A stretch of DNA of 64,000 bases from Euglena gracilis (Eukaryota > Euglenida > Euglenophyceae > Euglenales): contig CP154955.1 of the NCBI GenBank assembly GCA_039621445.1, forward strand, positions 16,968,691-17,032,690. The letters run 5' to 3'. Below are positions 41,400 to 53,701 of this stretch, piece after piece. The translations under genes were made by a program, and so were the position numbers. Under the pieces are notes generated by a model. It was not told where the DNA came from. It saw only the letters and a list, made by a program, of their open reading frames with translations, and searched no databases. Position 1 is the stretch's first letter, and each line of letters starts with the position of its first letter.

Positions 41400-42790
41400 G
41401 TGATGATTTGCAAAAGCTCATTTCAAAAAAAACCAAGGAGCCTAAAAATTAAATTATCCCTAGGAGCTACCTTTCTCAGGCAAGACACTGTGTCACAGCA
41501 CAGCACCCAACGACCTTGGGACGAGTTTTGGCTTGGAGGCTGATTATCATTTGATTCCCGCATTATCTACCCATAACCCTATGACCCTGTCAATGGAGGG
41601 GTCGCCGACCTCCACTTCCTTTCAGCTTACTCGAGTGATTTGACTTCTGCTTGCCAGCGTTGGTCAAGTGGAAAGAGTGCTCTGCCCCCTGTGGCCTCCT
41701 TGAGACCCCTTCCCTGCGCCCACCCTTGTGACCCAGCCCACCCCTCCATCCCCCTCCATTCAGTACTGATGGGGTCTCTTGGGGGGTGTCGACAAATAAT
41801 GCAGGCTTTTCCTTTGAAATTCGCCCTTTCAGTCCTTTTGAATGTCTTTGTCTGCCAAAAAAAAAAATGCTGACCTTCCACCAGTCCCCGGAAAACGAGA
41901 AATGGCAAAAAAAAACTGGGGGGGGGGGCTCTGCAAACTTTTGAACCGGTATCGTCAGTCACAATGATTCTCTCCAGACAAAAAAAAGATTATAAAAATC
42001 AACGACGAGGGGCCAAGTTTGGTGGGCTTTACCTGCGCAGGATCTGAAAGGCAACCTGAACAAACCATTAAAACAAAACAGAGGGAAATTACATTTGGGG
42101 GGTTTCTGAACCCTCAAGGTTTGAAAAGGCTGATATTGCCAAATCCCTTGAACGGAGACGGGCAACTATCGTGCCAAATGGTCATGGTGCTCACTGGGGA
42201 TCCCAGGCATCAATACATGACTGATAGGGTGTTGGTGGGTCACCCGCCCAAGGGGATTTTCTCAGCCCTTGGCCACACTCCACAGAAACAATACTCTCTC
42301 CTTCATCTATGTTTGTCTTTTTCAGCTCATGCAAGGAGATCCAAGGGTAGGTTGACCTTGACGTCAACCGACTGGGTCGGCTGGGTCGGGTTGACCCACC
42401 AAGTCCCCCCCCCCTTCCCATGTCATTGAGCCGGGCCCACTGTCTCAGAGGATGGAGAGACTGGGCCCTGTGTGGGGGGAGCCATACTGGTCGTTGTACA
42501 GCTGCCTCGAGTACTTCTGATGAGGTCTGGGAGGCTCTGATGGCCATAGATCACGGGTGGTGGCACTGCTGTGAAAAATGGGTAGCCCATGCAACTGTGA
42601 AATTGTCATGGCGCTGCAACACCCAGAACCCCACAGGACGCCGCCGGAGGTAATCGTTGTGCTGGGCTGGGGCTGGTCGGACAGGCGAGCCAGTCGCTCC
42701 CGGCTCAGCAACACAGCGGCGTCCCATCGCTTGCCCCCCCATTCCCAGAATACCATCCCGTCCCCAACCATACCATTGCTTTCCGGACGG
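41400..42790. other. no gene recognised
   Basis: Mixed sequence without codon-biased frames. Open frames on both strands around 42.2-42.5 kb are of equal quality. Confidence 0.4.
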
Positions 42791-42794
42791 GGGG

Positions 42795-42945
42795 CGTTAC
42801 TTCTTCAATCGCCAGTCAGTCACTGTTTTGGAAAGCAACCTGGGGGGGGGGGGTCATTTTGGCCACTCGGCCAAAAATGGCCCAAAAAAATCACTTGAAT
42901 TTCGGCCACTTTTGTTAAAATTTTCGGCGCCTTCGGCCCCTTCAC
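42795..42945. repeat. fragment of the CATACAAT MITE family
   Basis: CGCCAGTCAGTCACTGTTTT, a poly-G segment and TTTTCGGCGCCTTCGGCCCC match the interior of the elements at 32.3 and 36.7 kb; the ends are missing. Confidence 0.6.
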
Positions 42946-43164
42946 CGGTGGCCCCCATCCCCGTTCCTGGGAGAGATGGACCCGCCGGGCCTTGAGAAGG
43001 GGTTCGGCAGCGCCATGCGTGTCACCGGAACGACCCCCATAATGATCCCTTTGTTGGAAAGGGATGTGCACAGCTCTGACTCTGGGGGAAAGTCTCCATG
43101 CTCTTTATGAGCCCGCCAGCCACACGGCACATGAATTCTTAAACAGTTGCGGGGGACCCACCCG

Positions 43165-43235
43165 TGGCCTCCTCCGCCTCGAAGTCGTATACGCGCACCG
43201 GGTCAGGAATGTGGCCAGAGGCTCAGGGTCCGAGG
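43165..43235 (-). CDS. putative short exon, unknown protein
   Basis: Minus-strand frame GHIPDPVRVYDFEAEEATG, with G/C-ending codons, ends at a GTGGGT donor. The acceptor is uncertain (several AGs near 43226-43236). Acidic end; product not recognised. Fits between the exons at 44.2 and 40.7 kb. Confidence 0.5.
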
Positions 43236-43239
43236 AAGC

Positions 43240-44160
43240 AGCCCCCATAGTAATGCGCAAAAAAGGCGCATTTATTTCACTCCAGAACCTCCCAGACTGT
43301 GAAGATTCTCTTTGGCAGACACCAAAATTTTCTTGATTGTTTTGTTTCTAGCTTTGAGCCTAGAGAGCTGTCCCTCATGCTGGAATTACAGGTAAACGCG
43401 TTCTGTGACTCACAAAGCAAAAAACATTTATTGATTTCTTTTGTGTGAAAACCGAAAGAAAACGATAACGTCTTTTTTGGAACAATTTGCACTAAATCGG
43501 ACAAAAAATGTTTCCAGATCTTGATGTTGTAATTTTTGCACAATCCAGTGTTGCACTCTGTGCCTGTCTCCGATGTTCTGACCAGATTTTCCAAATGTTC
43601 CAAGACACTTTTTTGTTCAGGTCTCTTGAGAAAATAAACTGTGAGTGATTGCTACTAAAGATTTTTAACTTCCTTTTTAAAAGGAAACCTGCTTTGCACC
43701 AATGAAACTGCCTTCTGGCTGCCCTCAGTGGGTATGTTCCTTATAAACCCTGGAAAGTTTACATAACATCAGTAGGAAATGATGCATGCAGGAGAGACAA
43801 ATGCAAGCTGTACAAGGTTCTGCCTTGCTCCACGGACCATAGTAGCTGTCACGGTATATGTCGCAGGGAAGACTTGACTGTCAGGTAAAGGGGGATGCAT
43901 CGCCGTGAGAACCCCAGAAAAACTGAGAATTTCGGCTTCAGACCCTGGGTTTCATTTTAGACAGGAGAAGTACTCCAAAAGGGAGCCCAACCAAAGGCTA
44001 TCAAGTCGACAGAACTTTGAATCAGAACAAAACAGGAGTGACCTTGCCTTCCCCATCATGAAAAGTTGGTGTCACGTCTCCAGCCTCTAAAACACTAGAA
44101 TGCTCAAACCCCCATTCCCCTTCGACAACCTTCAACAAATCCTTGTCCCTTTTGAGGGCA
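43240..44160. other. AT-richer spacer, no gene recognised
   Basis: Presumed intron between minus-strand exons; unusually free of G/C homopolymers. Nothing identified. Confidence 0.4.
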
Positions 44161-44164
44161 AGCC

Positions 44165-44395
44165 TTGGGTGAGTGCCCCCTCGCTCAGCAGCTCCTCCCA
44201 GTAGCTGAGGCGAGGGACGTAGCAGTAAGGGATCGGTTCGGGCCTCCGGTACGACGCCGCCGGGGAGTACGACTCACGGGGGTCATCATCCATCCAACGG
44301 GTCCCCCACGGGTGGTACTCCGCCGAATCGTCCGGCGCCCCACGATAGCAGGTGCAGCGTGCGGCGTACGGGAAGGCATCCCAGTTCGGGACCTC
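44165..44395 (-). CDS. exon, Pro/Tyr/Trp-rich unknown protein
   Basis: Strong G/C third-position bias over about 75 codons: EVPNWDAFPYAARCTCYRG, EYHPWGTRWMDDDPRESY, RRPEPIPYCYVPRLSYWEEL. The acceptor is probably the AG just before Glu-Val-Pro; a Met lies a few codons upstream (44411) and could be a start. Four Cys and many aromatics suggest a secreted or surface protein. No family recognised. Confidence 0.6.
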
Positions 44396-44474
44396 CTCAT
44401 TCGAATGCATCGAGGTGTGCACAGTGGCTTGCAAAGCGAAAGCCTACATTATCAGTAGAACACAACCCCCCCCC

Positions 44475-44670
44475 CAAACACACGCCAGACTCAAGTGACT
44501 GACTGGTTTTTGGCTTCAGATGGGGTCGGCCAGGAATGGCCAAAAGTGGCCACCCAGCGCCGAAGCCGACGAAATTTTTTTTGTTTTCTGGCCAAAATCC
44601 ATTTTGGGGGGTTTTGAGCCATTTTGGCCGACTGGTCAAAGTGACCCCCCCAAGAGGGTGGAAGTTGGGG
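44475..44670. repeat. diverged CATACAAT-family fragment
   Basis: AAGTGACTGACTGGTTTTTGG, then GGTCGGCCAGGAATGGCC and CAGCGCCGAAGCCGACGAAA resemble, in inverse order, the interior of the 36.7 kb element. Confidence 0.5.
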
Positions 44671-45061
44671 GGATGGAGAGGAACGGGCTGGGTCACGGGC
44701 AGGCAGGGGGGGGCAGAGGGAGGTCTCAAGGGAGTCACAGGGGTCCAAAGCAATCCTCCTACTTGACCAACGCTGGCACTCAGTAGCCAACTCGCTTGAG
44801 TTGGCCGAAAGGAAGCGGAAGTCGGAGACCCCTCCATTGCTAGGGCCTCAGGGGGGGGGGGTCACAGGGGAGCCACCCAGAGGCACCATAATCCAATCGC
44901 AGAAAGTGCAAAGTTATTTCACAATTAATTCAAAATTAGAGAATGTTTGGAGTCAAGAAATTTTCGCCGTGGAAGAAAAAAAATGGTCTTTTTTAAAAAA
45001 AATAAATAAATAAAAAGGCATAAAAAGGTCAAAATTTGGCGAATGTGGCACTTTCAAAGAG

Positions 45062-45560
45062 CTCTTTCCATCCGGGGGCGTCAATTGCCCGGGGGGGCGC
45101 GGGTAACTTTAGTATGGGCATGCAAGGAGGGATCCTCTTCCGATGTTTGCAGGCCACCAGTTAGGTCCTCGAGGTGTGCGGGAAAGAAAGGGGTCAGGGC
45201 AGCAAAGAGGATGCACAGAAAGATGGCATCTCTGTGAGAGGGGGGGGGGTCGGATGATACAGGCAATTGCCATTTGCTTTGCTGAAGACCAAAGTTCCCG
45301 TTTGCATCAAAGCGGATGGCTGCATCCCCGGACCCACCCACCATGGATGATCCGTTCGAAAAGCGCCTACCCCCCCCCCGGCAATTGTCGCGTTACAAAT
45401 TGGGCAGCACGGAGGGGGGTGACAATTGCCCGGGGTGACAATTTGGTCGGCACAGAGGGGGGTGACAATTGCCCGGGGGCGTCAATTGCCCACCCATGTA
45501 AGTCACATTTAAACCAAATGACCAAGAACCCCATCTGAAACACGTGAACGCAGGAAAAGG
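45062..45560. repeat. CAATTGACGCCCC dispersed repeat, copy 3 (inverted)
   Basis: GGGGGCGTCAATTGCCCGGG at 45073, then from 45379 GGCAATTGTCGCG, GGGTGACAATTGCCCGG and a flank CATTTAAACCAAATGACC that is the reverse complement of the 17.2 kb copy. Confidence 0.75.
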
Positions 45561-46167
45561 TAGAGCGTTGCATTATTCCCCCATGCCATGAGGTTTGAAA
45601 CTTGCCAACTCCGCACATTCACAACCAATATGTGCGCTTCATTTCTCGACTGACAGACTGGGGAAACGTGCAATTTTCCACACTCCCCCCCCCCACAAGG
45701 ATGACAGCTTTTATTGGCATATTTTTCATGTTTCAGGTGTGCATTTTTCCCCACAGGCTCCATTGCTGATGCCCAAATTCAGGCCCAGGCTGCCTTCATC
45801 CCATCGTCAGGCTTCAGTTTTTTTCCAATTTTTATTTAATTATTCGCAAATGCTGAGTTGGTGGTCTGGCGTGGCTGGGTCGCATTCGCCCAAAATCGTT
45901 CCTGCAGAATCCGAGGTCACTGTTGCGTGATCTCCAACAAACACATTCCAGTGCGTTTTATGAGACGCCTTTCCTCACGTGTCCGTCAATGGCTTTCATA
46001 TTTGGGCCTCAGGGCACCAGAATACACCAGTGTCTTATTTTGGGGCTTTGATTTGTCCAATGGCGCAAATGTCCCAAGCCAGCTGACACGACGTGATTGG
46101 CCGCCTGCGAAAATGCATTTGACCATTGTTCCACAACTGTGTGCGGGAGTGTACCCGGGGCAAATGA

Positions 46168-46362
46168 CGGGCAATTGACGTCTGTGGGCAATTGTCACCC
46201 CTGGCTGTGCCGGCCAATTTGTCACCGCGGGAATTTGTCACCTCCCCGTTTGCAGTATTGCACTGTGAACTTTCTTTTCGCCGACACGACTCGATTGATC
46301 TTGTATTTCCCTACAACGTGCTGAGAACTTTCGCATACCAAACGCTCTGCACAATATCATGA
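46168..46362. repeat. CAATTGACGCCCC dispersed repeat, copy 4
   Basis: Same order as copy 1 at 15.06 kb: CAATTGACG, GCTGTGCCGGCCAATTTGTC, then TTTTCGCCGACACGACTCGA and CTACAACGTGCTGAGAA. Confidence 0.75.
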
Positions 46363-46369
46363 CCTTTCG

Positions 46370-47900
46370 AGGGTCCATATTGTGTCCCCCCCCTTTCTCA
46401 TCCACTTGGATTGCATTTGTGCTGCTGAACCTAATCTCGTGCAATAGAATTTTCCAAAGCGCTCAGCACCGTACACATCGGACATGGCACATTCGAGTTC
46501 AAGGCATTTCATTCCCGGGAGGGGGTTCAGGCGGGGACTTCTGCGGCAAGAGCAGCAAAATGAACACAGTGTCCACGAAGACAAGGTATTTGGAGCATGT
46601 CTCGGAGAAAAATATTGAAGCAAAAAAAATAGCAAAATTTCCTAAAATTAAAAAAAACATGCAAATTTGAATGCAAATTTTAAAAAAAAGCAAAAAACGT
46701 GCATGCATTTCCCACCGTCCTGCATCCTGCAGGACATGGAAGTTGGGTGAAAGGCACAGGGTCAGGCCAACCGTCTGGCCCTCTAAACCCACCTGGGATA
46801 TTATCATCCATTCCACCTCCACCGTTTTGCCCATCGTTGGGTAGCGAAGCAAGCTCGAGTGTCGACACCGGCGGACCCTTCCCCGACCCCAACGGCAGAG
46901 AACAACTTGATGTCCCGGGGCGGGTTCCGTGTGGTGGAGACACAGGCTGGGGGGTGTCTGGGGGGAAAGGATGACGGCTTGGCTACGCCGGCCACCTCCA
47001 GTCACTGCACCCAGTGGGGGGGAGAAGGAATCAAAAGGCCCCGCACCCCCCCTCTCTCGGGTGGGGTCTTCTGACTTTTAAAAAAAAAGCCTGGCCTGGT
47101 ACCCCATACGCTCCCCCCCCCAGTGGAGGGCACCCAGTGAGGTACATAGGTTGCAGATGTACAATCTGGTGGGGGGGCTACGTGGACTCCCACCCCTTCC
47201 AAGGCGTTGTCACGCCGTTGAGGTAGCTACGCGGAAAGATATTGTGCCCGCTGAGTTGGCATGTCGGGAATCAGAAATACCTCCATTACCGTCTTACAGG
47301 CACAGTACCCTGTCAGAGGTCAACGTTATCCAAACAGGCTTCATTTTAGACCCTGGGGGAGGGGATCCCAAAAAAAATAGGGCTGTCTGAAGGCATTTCA
47401 CAGGGCGAACTCTGGCGCTTCACGCCAGAACCTACCGGGGTGCTCAGCCCCAACCCCACGCACCGACCACCCCTCCCCCGTGTATCCAACCAAGGCGATG
47501 CCTGAGAGGCAGTTGGATGATCCAGTTCTGGTCAAATTTCTGCAAAACCAGTTTCCGTTCGAAAGACAGCAAATGAGCAGACGGCCAGGGAAAAGAGAAT
47601 TACTGACAAGAGTTGTAATTTCCCTCCCCGCAAAAGGCAGAAAAAAACACATGGGAAAGAAAGTGCCAATCTGGGCGAAAAATAGGCTGGCTAATTGGGG
47701 TATACGACGGGAAACACTGCTCCATAGGTCACACAAATCCACAAACATACAGCATTTCTCTTCCCGATGAAACCTTTGAAACCAGCTGCTGGGGGACCCA
47801 GAGGGTCCATCTGGATGCCAGTGACGGGAGGGCTGTTCCGGGGGGGCGACTGCAACACCACGCGGACCGCTTTGCGAGGGGAGGGACAGATTGTGGAATT
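46370..47900. other. no gene recognised
   Basis: Downstream of the esterase-like gene stop. G/C runs and mixed sequence; open frames on both strands show no codon bias. Confidence 0.4.
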
Positions 47901-47911
47901 GCAGCCGGCAG

Positions 47912-48048
47912 TCACGGGAGGACGGCGAGCGCGTTGAAGAGGAGTTCCCGCCAGTGGAAGAACACGCCGCTGGGCTGGCAGAAGTGCGTGCAGTCGTAGA
48001 TGTACCGCCCTTCGGAGAGCCGCAGGCCGATGTGGGGCCAGGCGGCCC
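47912..48048 (-). CDS. terminal exon, SGNH/PC-esterase-like acyl hydrolase or transferase
   Basis: A GGGCTGGGCAG acceptor, 44 codons and TGA at 47914-47912. The frame reads AAWPHIGLRLSEGRYIYDCT, then HFCQPSGVFFHWRELLF. The D-C-T-H string, followed by Cys-x-Pro and Trp-x-Glu-Leu-Leu, is the C-terminal catalytic Asp-x-x-His block of PC-esterase/trichome-birefringence-like proteins, which move acetyl groups on glycans in the secretory pathway. All codons are G/C-ending. Confidence 0.75.
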
Positions 48049-48134
48049 CTGCCCAGCCCAGCAGTGCGGGAACCCAGAGAATTGGGGGAAGTCACCCACG
48101 GTGGGCCTTGGCAAAGAGAAATCCCTTTGGCACC

Positions 48135-48300
48135 GAACTCAAAAATAAATCAAACAAAATAAAACAAAATAAAATAAAACAAAATAAAACAAATAAAACA
48201 AATAAAATAAAATAAAATACAATAAATAAAACAAAATAAAATAAAATAAAACAAAACAAAACTAAACTAAAGAAAAGAAAAGAAAAGAAAAGAAAAGAAA
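48135..48300. repeat. AAAATAAAAC/AAAAG pentamer microsatellite
   Basis: Degenerate pentanucleotide tandem repeat, then an AAAAG run. Confidence 0.95.
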
Positions 48301-48309
48301 TCAATAATC

Positions 48310-49230
48310 CCCCAAATAATACCCCTCTCCCCCCCAGTTCCTCACTGAACACCGTTAAAAAAAATGGGGGGTGTTTCCGTGAGAGCTGGAACCAAATGTT
48401 TGTGCAACTTAACATGGCATCTCCCTCGTTCCAGCTGAACAGGGAACGGAAGTGACAAAGATAAGGATATAGATGAAGAGGGGGTTAATCTGTAAAGAAG
48501 ACTGGACCTTCCAAGGGAGTCCAAAGACAAAAAAAACATCAAAATGTGCAGTCCAACCTCCATTGCAATAAAGTGGCAATAAAGTGATTGCGCATTAGTT
48601 GGCAGACCAGTATGCCTGTGGAAGGGAGTTGACACAGCTTCACTTCACCAATTCCTCCCACTTGATGGGCTGTTCTCCCTGTCTCCCCCTGTGCGTCCTC
48701 CCCCCCCCCATGCATCCCTGATTTCGGTGTTTCGATAACCCACAAAATGTGTCGTATCTAATGTTGAACACCTTCCTTGGTGCAACTGTTGTCTCCGGAA
48801 CATGCAACTTGACATTGGCTTGGCTAGGGTGGAGGGAAATGAAAATAGGTGCAAATGGTCCATAAAAAAAACTGCAAATTCGGCTTGTCTTTTGCTGTGC
48901 CTTTGAAAATTTACTTTTGGGCTCTTATTCCAGTTTATTCCAGAATAGTCCAGTGAATTCCAGACACGAAAATCAAACCAATTGTGATAATACACCGAAG
49001 GAGGGGGGTGATAGGGAGGTACCTGGTACCCTGGGATAAAGCAAGTCCTGCCACCCACTTGCAGCAAAGAAACACTAACAACTGACACTGGCCCGGAGGG
49101 GCCGCGGGACGGCAACCTCAATTTCACTGAGATTTTGCGACTGAATTTTCGGCTCCAATTTCGGGACATGGCACGAAGTGGGGACACCTTACCCCCCCCC
49201 CTCCCCCCTCTTCCCAATGCCCCCCTCGCC
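48310..49230. other. intron-like spacer of the esterase-like gene
   Basis: No codon-biased frame. TTATTCCAG units near 48930-48965 resemble the decamer repeats at 60.1 and 61.6 kb. Confidence 0.4.
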
Positions 49231-49235
49231 TCCCT

Positions 49236-49827
49236 AACCAGGTTTTGAATAGTGCTGAGCTCTTAATGGGACTGCACGCAATGGAACGCTGAAAAGGCTG
49301 GAATTTTCAAATTTCACGTAATTTATAATTTACAAATTGCAGAGCTTGCAATTTACAGTAACTTTCAACAATTTTACAGCAATCTTAACCAGGTTTTGAA
49401 TAGTGCTGAGCTCTTAATATGCGCACCAACCCCCATCTTTGATGCCCTATATAAACCGGCTCCCTGAGTAGACGTTTTTCGATTAAAATGTAAGGGATTC
49501 AGGCCCAAAGCTGGGTGGCAGGGGGTCGAAAAACGCTCGTTTTCGGCTGGAAAACACCTTTTCCGGGTCTGGGAGCCAAAAAAACATGGTTTTGGGCAAA
49601 AAAAAATTCGATTTTTTTTCGACTTTTATGACCCGAAAATGACCCAAAGTCCATAGGATTCGGGCCCAAAACGCGGGGCCGGGGGGTCGAAAAACGCTCG
49701 TTTTTGGCCCGGAAACACTTTTGTAATTTGTAAATTATAAATTACGCGAAATTTGCAATGCTAGTCTTTTCCGCCTTCCATCACGTGCAAGTCCCATTAA
49801 GAGCTCAGCAATATTCAAAACCTGGTT
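49236..49827. mobile_element. 592-bp foldback element with about 100-bp inverted ends
   Basis: The left arm (49236-49345: AACCAGGTTTTGAATAGTGC onward) is repeated inverted at 49827-49726 with only scattered changes. A 32-bp piece of the arm recurs directly at 49387-49418. The interior holds two direct copies of a TCGAAAAACGCTCGTTTT-containing module (about 49498-49563 and 49656-49725), also found inverted at 63.35-63.51 kb. No coding capacity and no clear target duplication. Confidence 0.8.
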
Positions 49828-50088
49828 CTACCCCCCCTTTTCCCCGGTGGTAAGCTTCGCTTTACTCTAAAGAGATAAGAGCTCAGCGACCCCCCCCTTA
49901 CCCATTGTTGGCCAATCGGTAGGAAAATGGCCAGATGATGGGAAATTCAGGGTTGGAAAGTTTGTTTTTCTCAAGGCAACCCTGAGATTTTGCAGTGGAA
50001 AACACCTGATTTTTTTGGGAAATGACCAAACAAGGATGGAAAATGTTGGTTAAGGGGTCCTTCCTTTGAGGTATTTTTTTGGAGACAC

Positions 50089-50208
50089 CTAAAATTCTCG
50101 GGGTGGCCTGTGTGGGCATCCCACTGCCAGATGGACGCCGCCGCGATCCGCAGCAGGGGAACGTTATGGCCAGGGGGGACGGGCCCCCATCCGTGGGGTG
50201 CCACTTCC
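50089..50208 (-). CDS. exon, SGNH/PC-esterase-like gene
   Basis: The frame reads HNVPLLRIAAASIWQWDAHT then GHPENF, ending at AG|GTGTCT. In PC-esterase-like proteins a strand with the pattern Val-Pro-hydrophobic-hydrophobic-x-Ile, then Trp-Asp-x-His, precedes the DxxH block; this matches. The acceptor is probably CCACGAG. The phase to the terminal exon does not close simply, so a small exon or another border may be missing. In-frame stops lie just upstream. Confidence 0.65.
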
Positions 50209-50799
50209 CTCGTGGTACCAGCCCGTGGGTCACCCAACGCTTATCATTCAGCGGAAACTTCATCCGCAGGATTTGGGTGAAAGGCATCCTCTTTAAGACC
50301 AGGGGGCCCACTCACCCAGCCTGGCGCAGGTTCCAGGGGGTTCCCCCAAAGGGGAAACCCCCCCAGTGGAATCACGCTGTCAAAAGACATTTTCCAAAGA
50401 AAATTTCTGGCACTTCGCGACGAAACCCAAACCTCCGGGACATCGGGGGGGGGGGCAGTCCCAGGCCTACCAACCCACCCCCCCCCAAAGAGTTAGTTAA
50501 AAAGAAGCCTGAAAAGCACAGAGGAGTCGTTCAGGCTTCAATTACAATTCCCTTCGCACTCAACTGCACCAACACACTGGTGACGTCCATCGCAACGCCA
50601 TCATGTGCAACAGAGGCCTGAACCACCCACTCACCCCCCTAGCGCAATGGTAGGGGGGGGGGGGGCTTCTGTGGGGCTCAGATCTTTCAGTGCTTGGCGC
50701 CAAAAACAAAAAATAACAGTGGAAAATCCCCCCTCCGAACTCCCCCGGTGGGGGTGGGGGGGAAGGGGGCAGACCCCCCCTCCGAATCACCAAACAGAC

Positions 50800-50901
50800 A
50801 TTACATACATACATACAATACAGACATACAGAACATACATACATACATTCAGACAGACATACATACAGACATACATCATACATACAGACATACAACATAC
50901 A

Positions 50902-50934
<33 letters not shown>

Positions 50935-50945
50935 TATATTAATAT
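50800..50945. repeat. ATAC/CAGA microsatellite
   Basis: Tandem ATAC with CAGA interruptions; open frames here are artefacts. Confidence 0.95.
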
Positions 50946-51359
50946 AAGGATGCAAACAGGGGAAGGTGTGGGGACTGCCCCGATGTGCCTGGGGAAGAAC
51001 TTGTGGGATTCAGTCGGCTTGTGGGCGCTGCAAAGCTGCTCGCAAAGCGGTTTTTGAAGTCCGCCTTGTGAGCCTCCAGGAGGTCCGCATACAGGGGCAG
51101 ACCCCCTCCCCCCCTTTGTCCAATGACCACTAATCCCCCATAAAACAGCCATTCTCAGACATACATACTACACATACCCTATACATACATTATACAAATG
51201 CTACATACATACATCCATACCAGGTCCATATACAGATGAGGCAGGGCCCACTGTTTTTCTTTACCCCCCTCCAAGTCCGACCACAATTTTCTCCAACCAG
51301 GCTAAAACAGCCAATGTTGGGGAATGACCACAAGGGCCAAAAGTGGGAAAAAATGGGGG

Positions 51360-51510
51360 TATATGGCAATTTGGGCTGTTTTTGGCCATCTTTGGCCACT
51401 GTTGGCTATTTTTGGCCATTTTTGGCCACTTATGGTCATTCTCGACCATTTTGGGTCATTTTTGGCCATTTTTTGGCAATTTTTTGACTGAAAAATTGGC
51501 CATTTTCGGC
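51360..51510. repeat. TTTTGGCCA-type tandem repeat, second array
   Basis: Same unit as at 28.9 kb (TTTTTGGCCA, TTTTGGGTCA). Confidence 0.8.
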
Positions 51511-51653
51511 CGTTCACCGCAATCTTGATGCTTTTGCATCAATTTTAATCATTTTGGGTAATTTGTAACCACCTTTGAGGGACTGTTGGCCTTATTTTTG
51601 TGCCATTTTTGGGCATTTTCAGGAAATTTATGGTAATCATTCCAACCAGGCTT

Positions 51654-52074
51654 CTTTTACCCCCCCCCCCTAGTCGTATGACCGGGTTCCTGCAACCTGT
51701 GACCGGGGGGGTGGTCATAACACCCCCATAACCTGCAACCTGTGACCGGGGGGTGGTCATAGATGAGGGGGCAGTCGTAGAAGTGTGTGAAAACTGTCCC
51801 AAAATGGCAGATTTACCCCCCCCAAAATGTCCCATTTTTCAAAAATCCGGCGCTTCGCGCCGGCAGGGGGGACCTTATTTTGGGGGGTCCATTTCATGGA
51901 TTTTTGCTCGGACCGGCCAGGGGGGGGACTTATTTTTGGGGGTTAAATTTTTCGCAACCTGCAACCTGTGACCGGGGGGGGTGGTCATAACACCCCCATG
52001 ACCTGCAACCTGTGACCGGGGGGTGGTCATAAATGAGGGGTGGTCGTACGACTAGGGGGGGGGGGGGGGGTAAG
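51654..52074. mobile_element. TAGTCGTACGACC-ended element (about 420 bp, internally duplicated)
   Basis: Left end CTAGTCGTATGACCGGGTTC and right end GGTGGTCGTACGACTAG are inverse. Two internal copies of the ACCTGCAACCTGTGACCGGG pair lie at about 51690-51760 and 51957-52025. It contains the hairpin CGGCGCTTCGCGCCGG. Related to the shorter element at 59.6 kb. Confidence 0.75.
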
Positions 52075-52079
52075 ATCCC

Positions 52080-53550
52080 CCCCACCCCCCGGGGAGGGAA
52101 CCGCAAAAAATCAGGCCGTCTGAGGGCATTTCCCAAAAAAAATTTCGGCACTTCGCGCCGAAATCCATACCCGGGATCCCCCCCCACTTTCCTTGGCTTG
52201 GGAAGCCAAGGAAGGTGGGTGGGTGGGTGGGGGCCCAAGACCCACCCACCCCCCCCCCCCCAAGGAGGGATCTTCTGACTGAAAAGAAGCCTGATTCCAA
52301 CAAATTCCAAAGATAGGGGGTTCCAGGGCAGGGTAGCATTTTGGGCAAGAAATTCAGACTTCCATGGCAAAAAGCGTATCTGTTTCCCGATGCAATTTTG
52401 CACCTATTTTGCCCAAACTCCACCATTGAAAGCAATTCCAGCTGGTGACCATCTTTGGTCCGGGGGGGGGGGGGGTCAATGAATTTGATCTCACGAAATG
52501 GTTAGTTTTCGGTGTTTTTCACGTTTTCCACTGCCCACACAAGGCTTCCATAGGGGTAGCTCGACTTTGGTCATCAAATCAGGGGGTTAACATTTTGGGA
52601 TTGATGGGATTATACACCTGGGGAACCTTCTGCTGGGTTGGAAGAGCCTGGACGGGGAGCAAAGGCCAGGCAAGTTGGGCCGCCACTCCCCAATGGCCGC
52701 CTCGCCGGTCACAGAGCCCGATGCGTTGAAGTGCTGCGGTCAGGGTTCGCCGCTGGGAGCTGCCAAATCCTGAGTCTTGCGTTGCGAGATGGGATCCACC
52801 ACCCCCCCCCCACTTGAAAAAAAACATACATTAACCGAAATTAGACTGGGGGGATGCCTCATGCAATGCCGGCATTGCAGGCACCCCCCCCCCCGGGAGC
52901 GGCATGGATTTTGAGTTTTTGAGTCCATTTTATCATCCGACCCAAGGCAAATATCCTTGAGAATGGCCATTTTGGGGCCCAGTGCCTTCCAGTGCTACCC
53001 ACCCCCCGAAACCTGACAACCCTGCGAAAGTGCCTCCCCATACCTGCCTGCCTGCCCCCATACCTGACAAAAGCAACCCCCGCAAGGGACTGGGTGTGAC
53101 CTTCCTTTTCATTTTTCTTTAAAAAAAAACTGAAACAACAGAAAACTGTTAGGCCTTTTAGGAAGCCTCCCATGTTGGCGAGAAAAAATCATTTATTGCG
53201 TGTTGATGTGCCAAGTGGATGGTCATTCTGGGCAGACTTCAAATCGTGTCATAGTAAATTGTAGATCTGCAGATGGCAAAAGTGATTTAACTGGCTTTTG
53301 GATGAGCAACAGTGGTTGGCAAATGCCATACCCCCATTGACCTGACCTCCCAGGAAAAAATACTTCTGATTTTGACCCGTCGGCTGATGACAGGGTGAGC
53401 GAGGGATATTTGGTCGAACCCCACCCTCCGAAATGACTTTATATACTTTATATATTATATAGACTTTATATTATACTTTAAACAACGTTATATGGCCCCC
53501 TGTGGCACCTTGGGGCACTCCACGGTTGGGCGGTTGCACACATCCGGTGG
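52080..53550. other. no gene recognised
   Basis: Intron-like stretch of the esterase-like gene with G/C runs; includes a GGCACTTCGCGCCGAAA hairpin at about 52146. Nothing coding seen. Confidence 0.4.
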
Positions 53551-53560
53551 GGGTGTGCAT

Positions 53561-53701
53561 CAGGGGTTTTTTTTTAAGACCGGGGGGGGGGAGGGCCCCC
53601 ACCCACCCCCCCTGGGCCCCTGGGGGGGGGGGGCTCGGCCGGACCCACCCACCCTCCCCCCTCCCCTCCCGGGGGTCCAAGACTTAAAAAAAAAAAACCT
53701 G
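53561..53701. mobile_element. hAT-like MITE, copy 4 (141 bp, internally deleted)
   Basis: Starts CAGGGGTTTTTTTTTAAGAC and ends TTAAAAAAAAAAAACCTG, keeping only the terminal G/C segments. Flanked by GTGTGCAT (53553-53560) and GTATGCAT (53702-53709), an 8-bp duplication with one change. The right end abuts the predicted 3' end of the minus-strand exon at 53699-53830. Confidence 0.8.
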
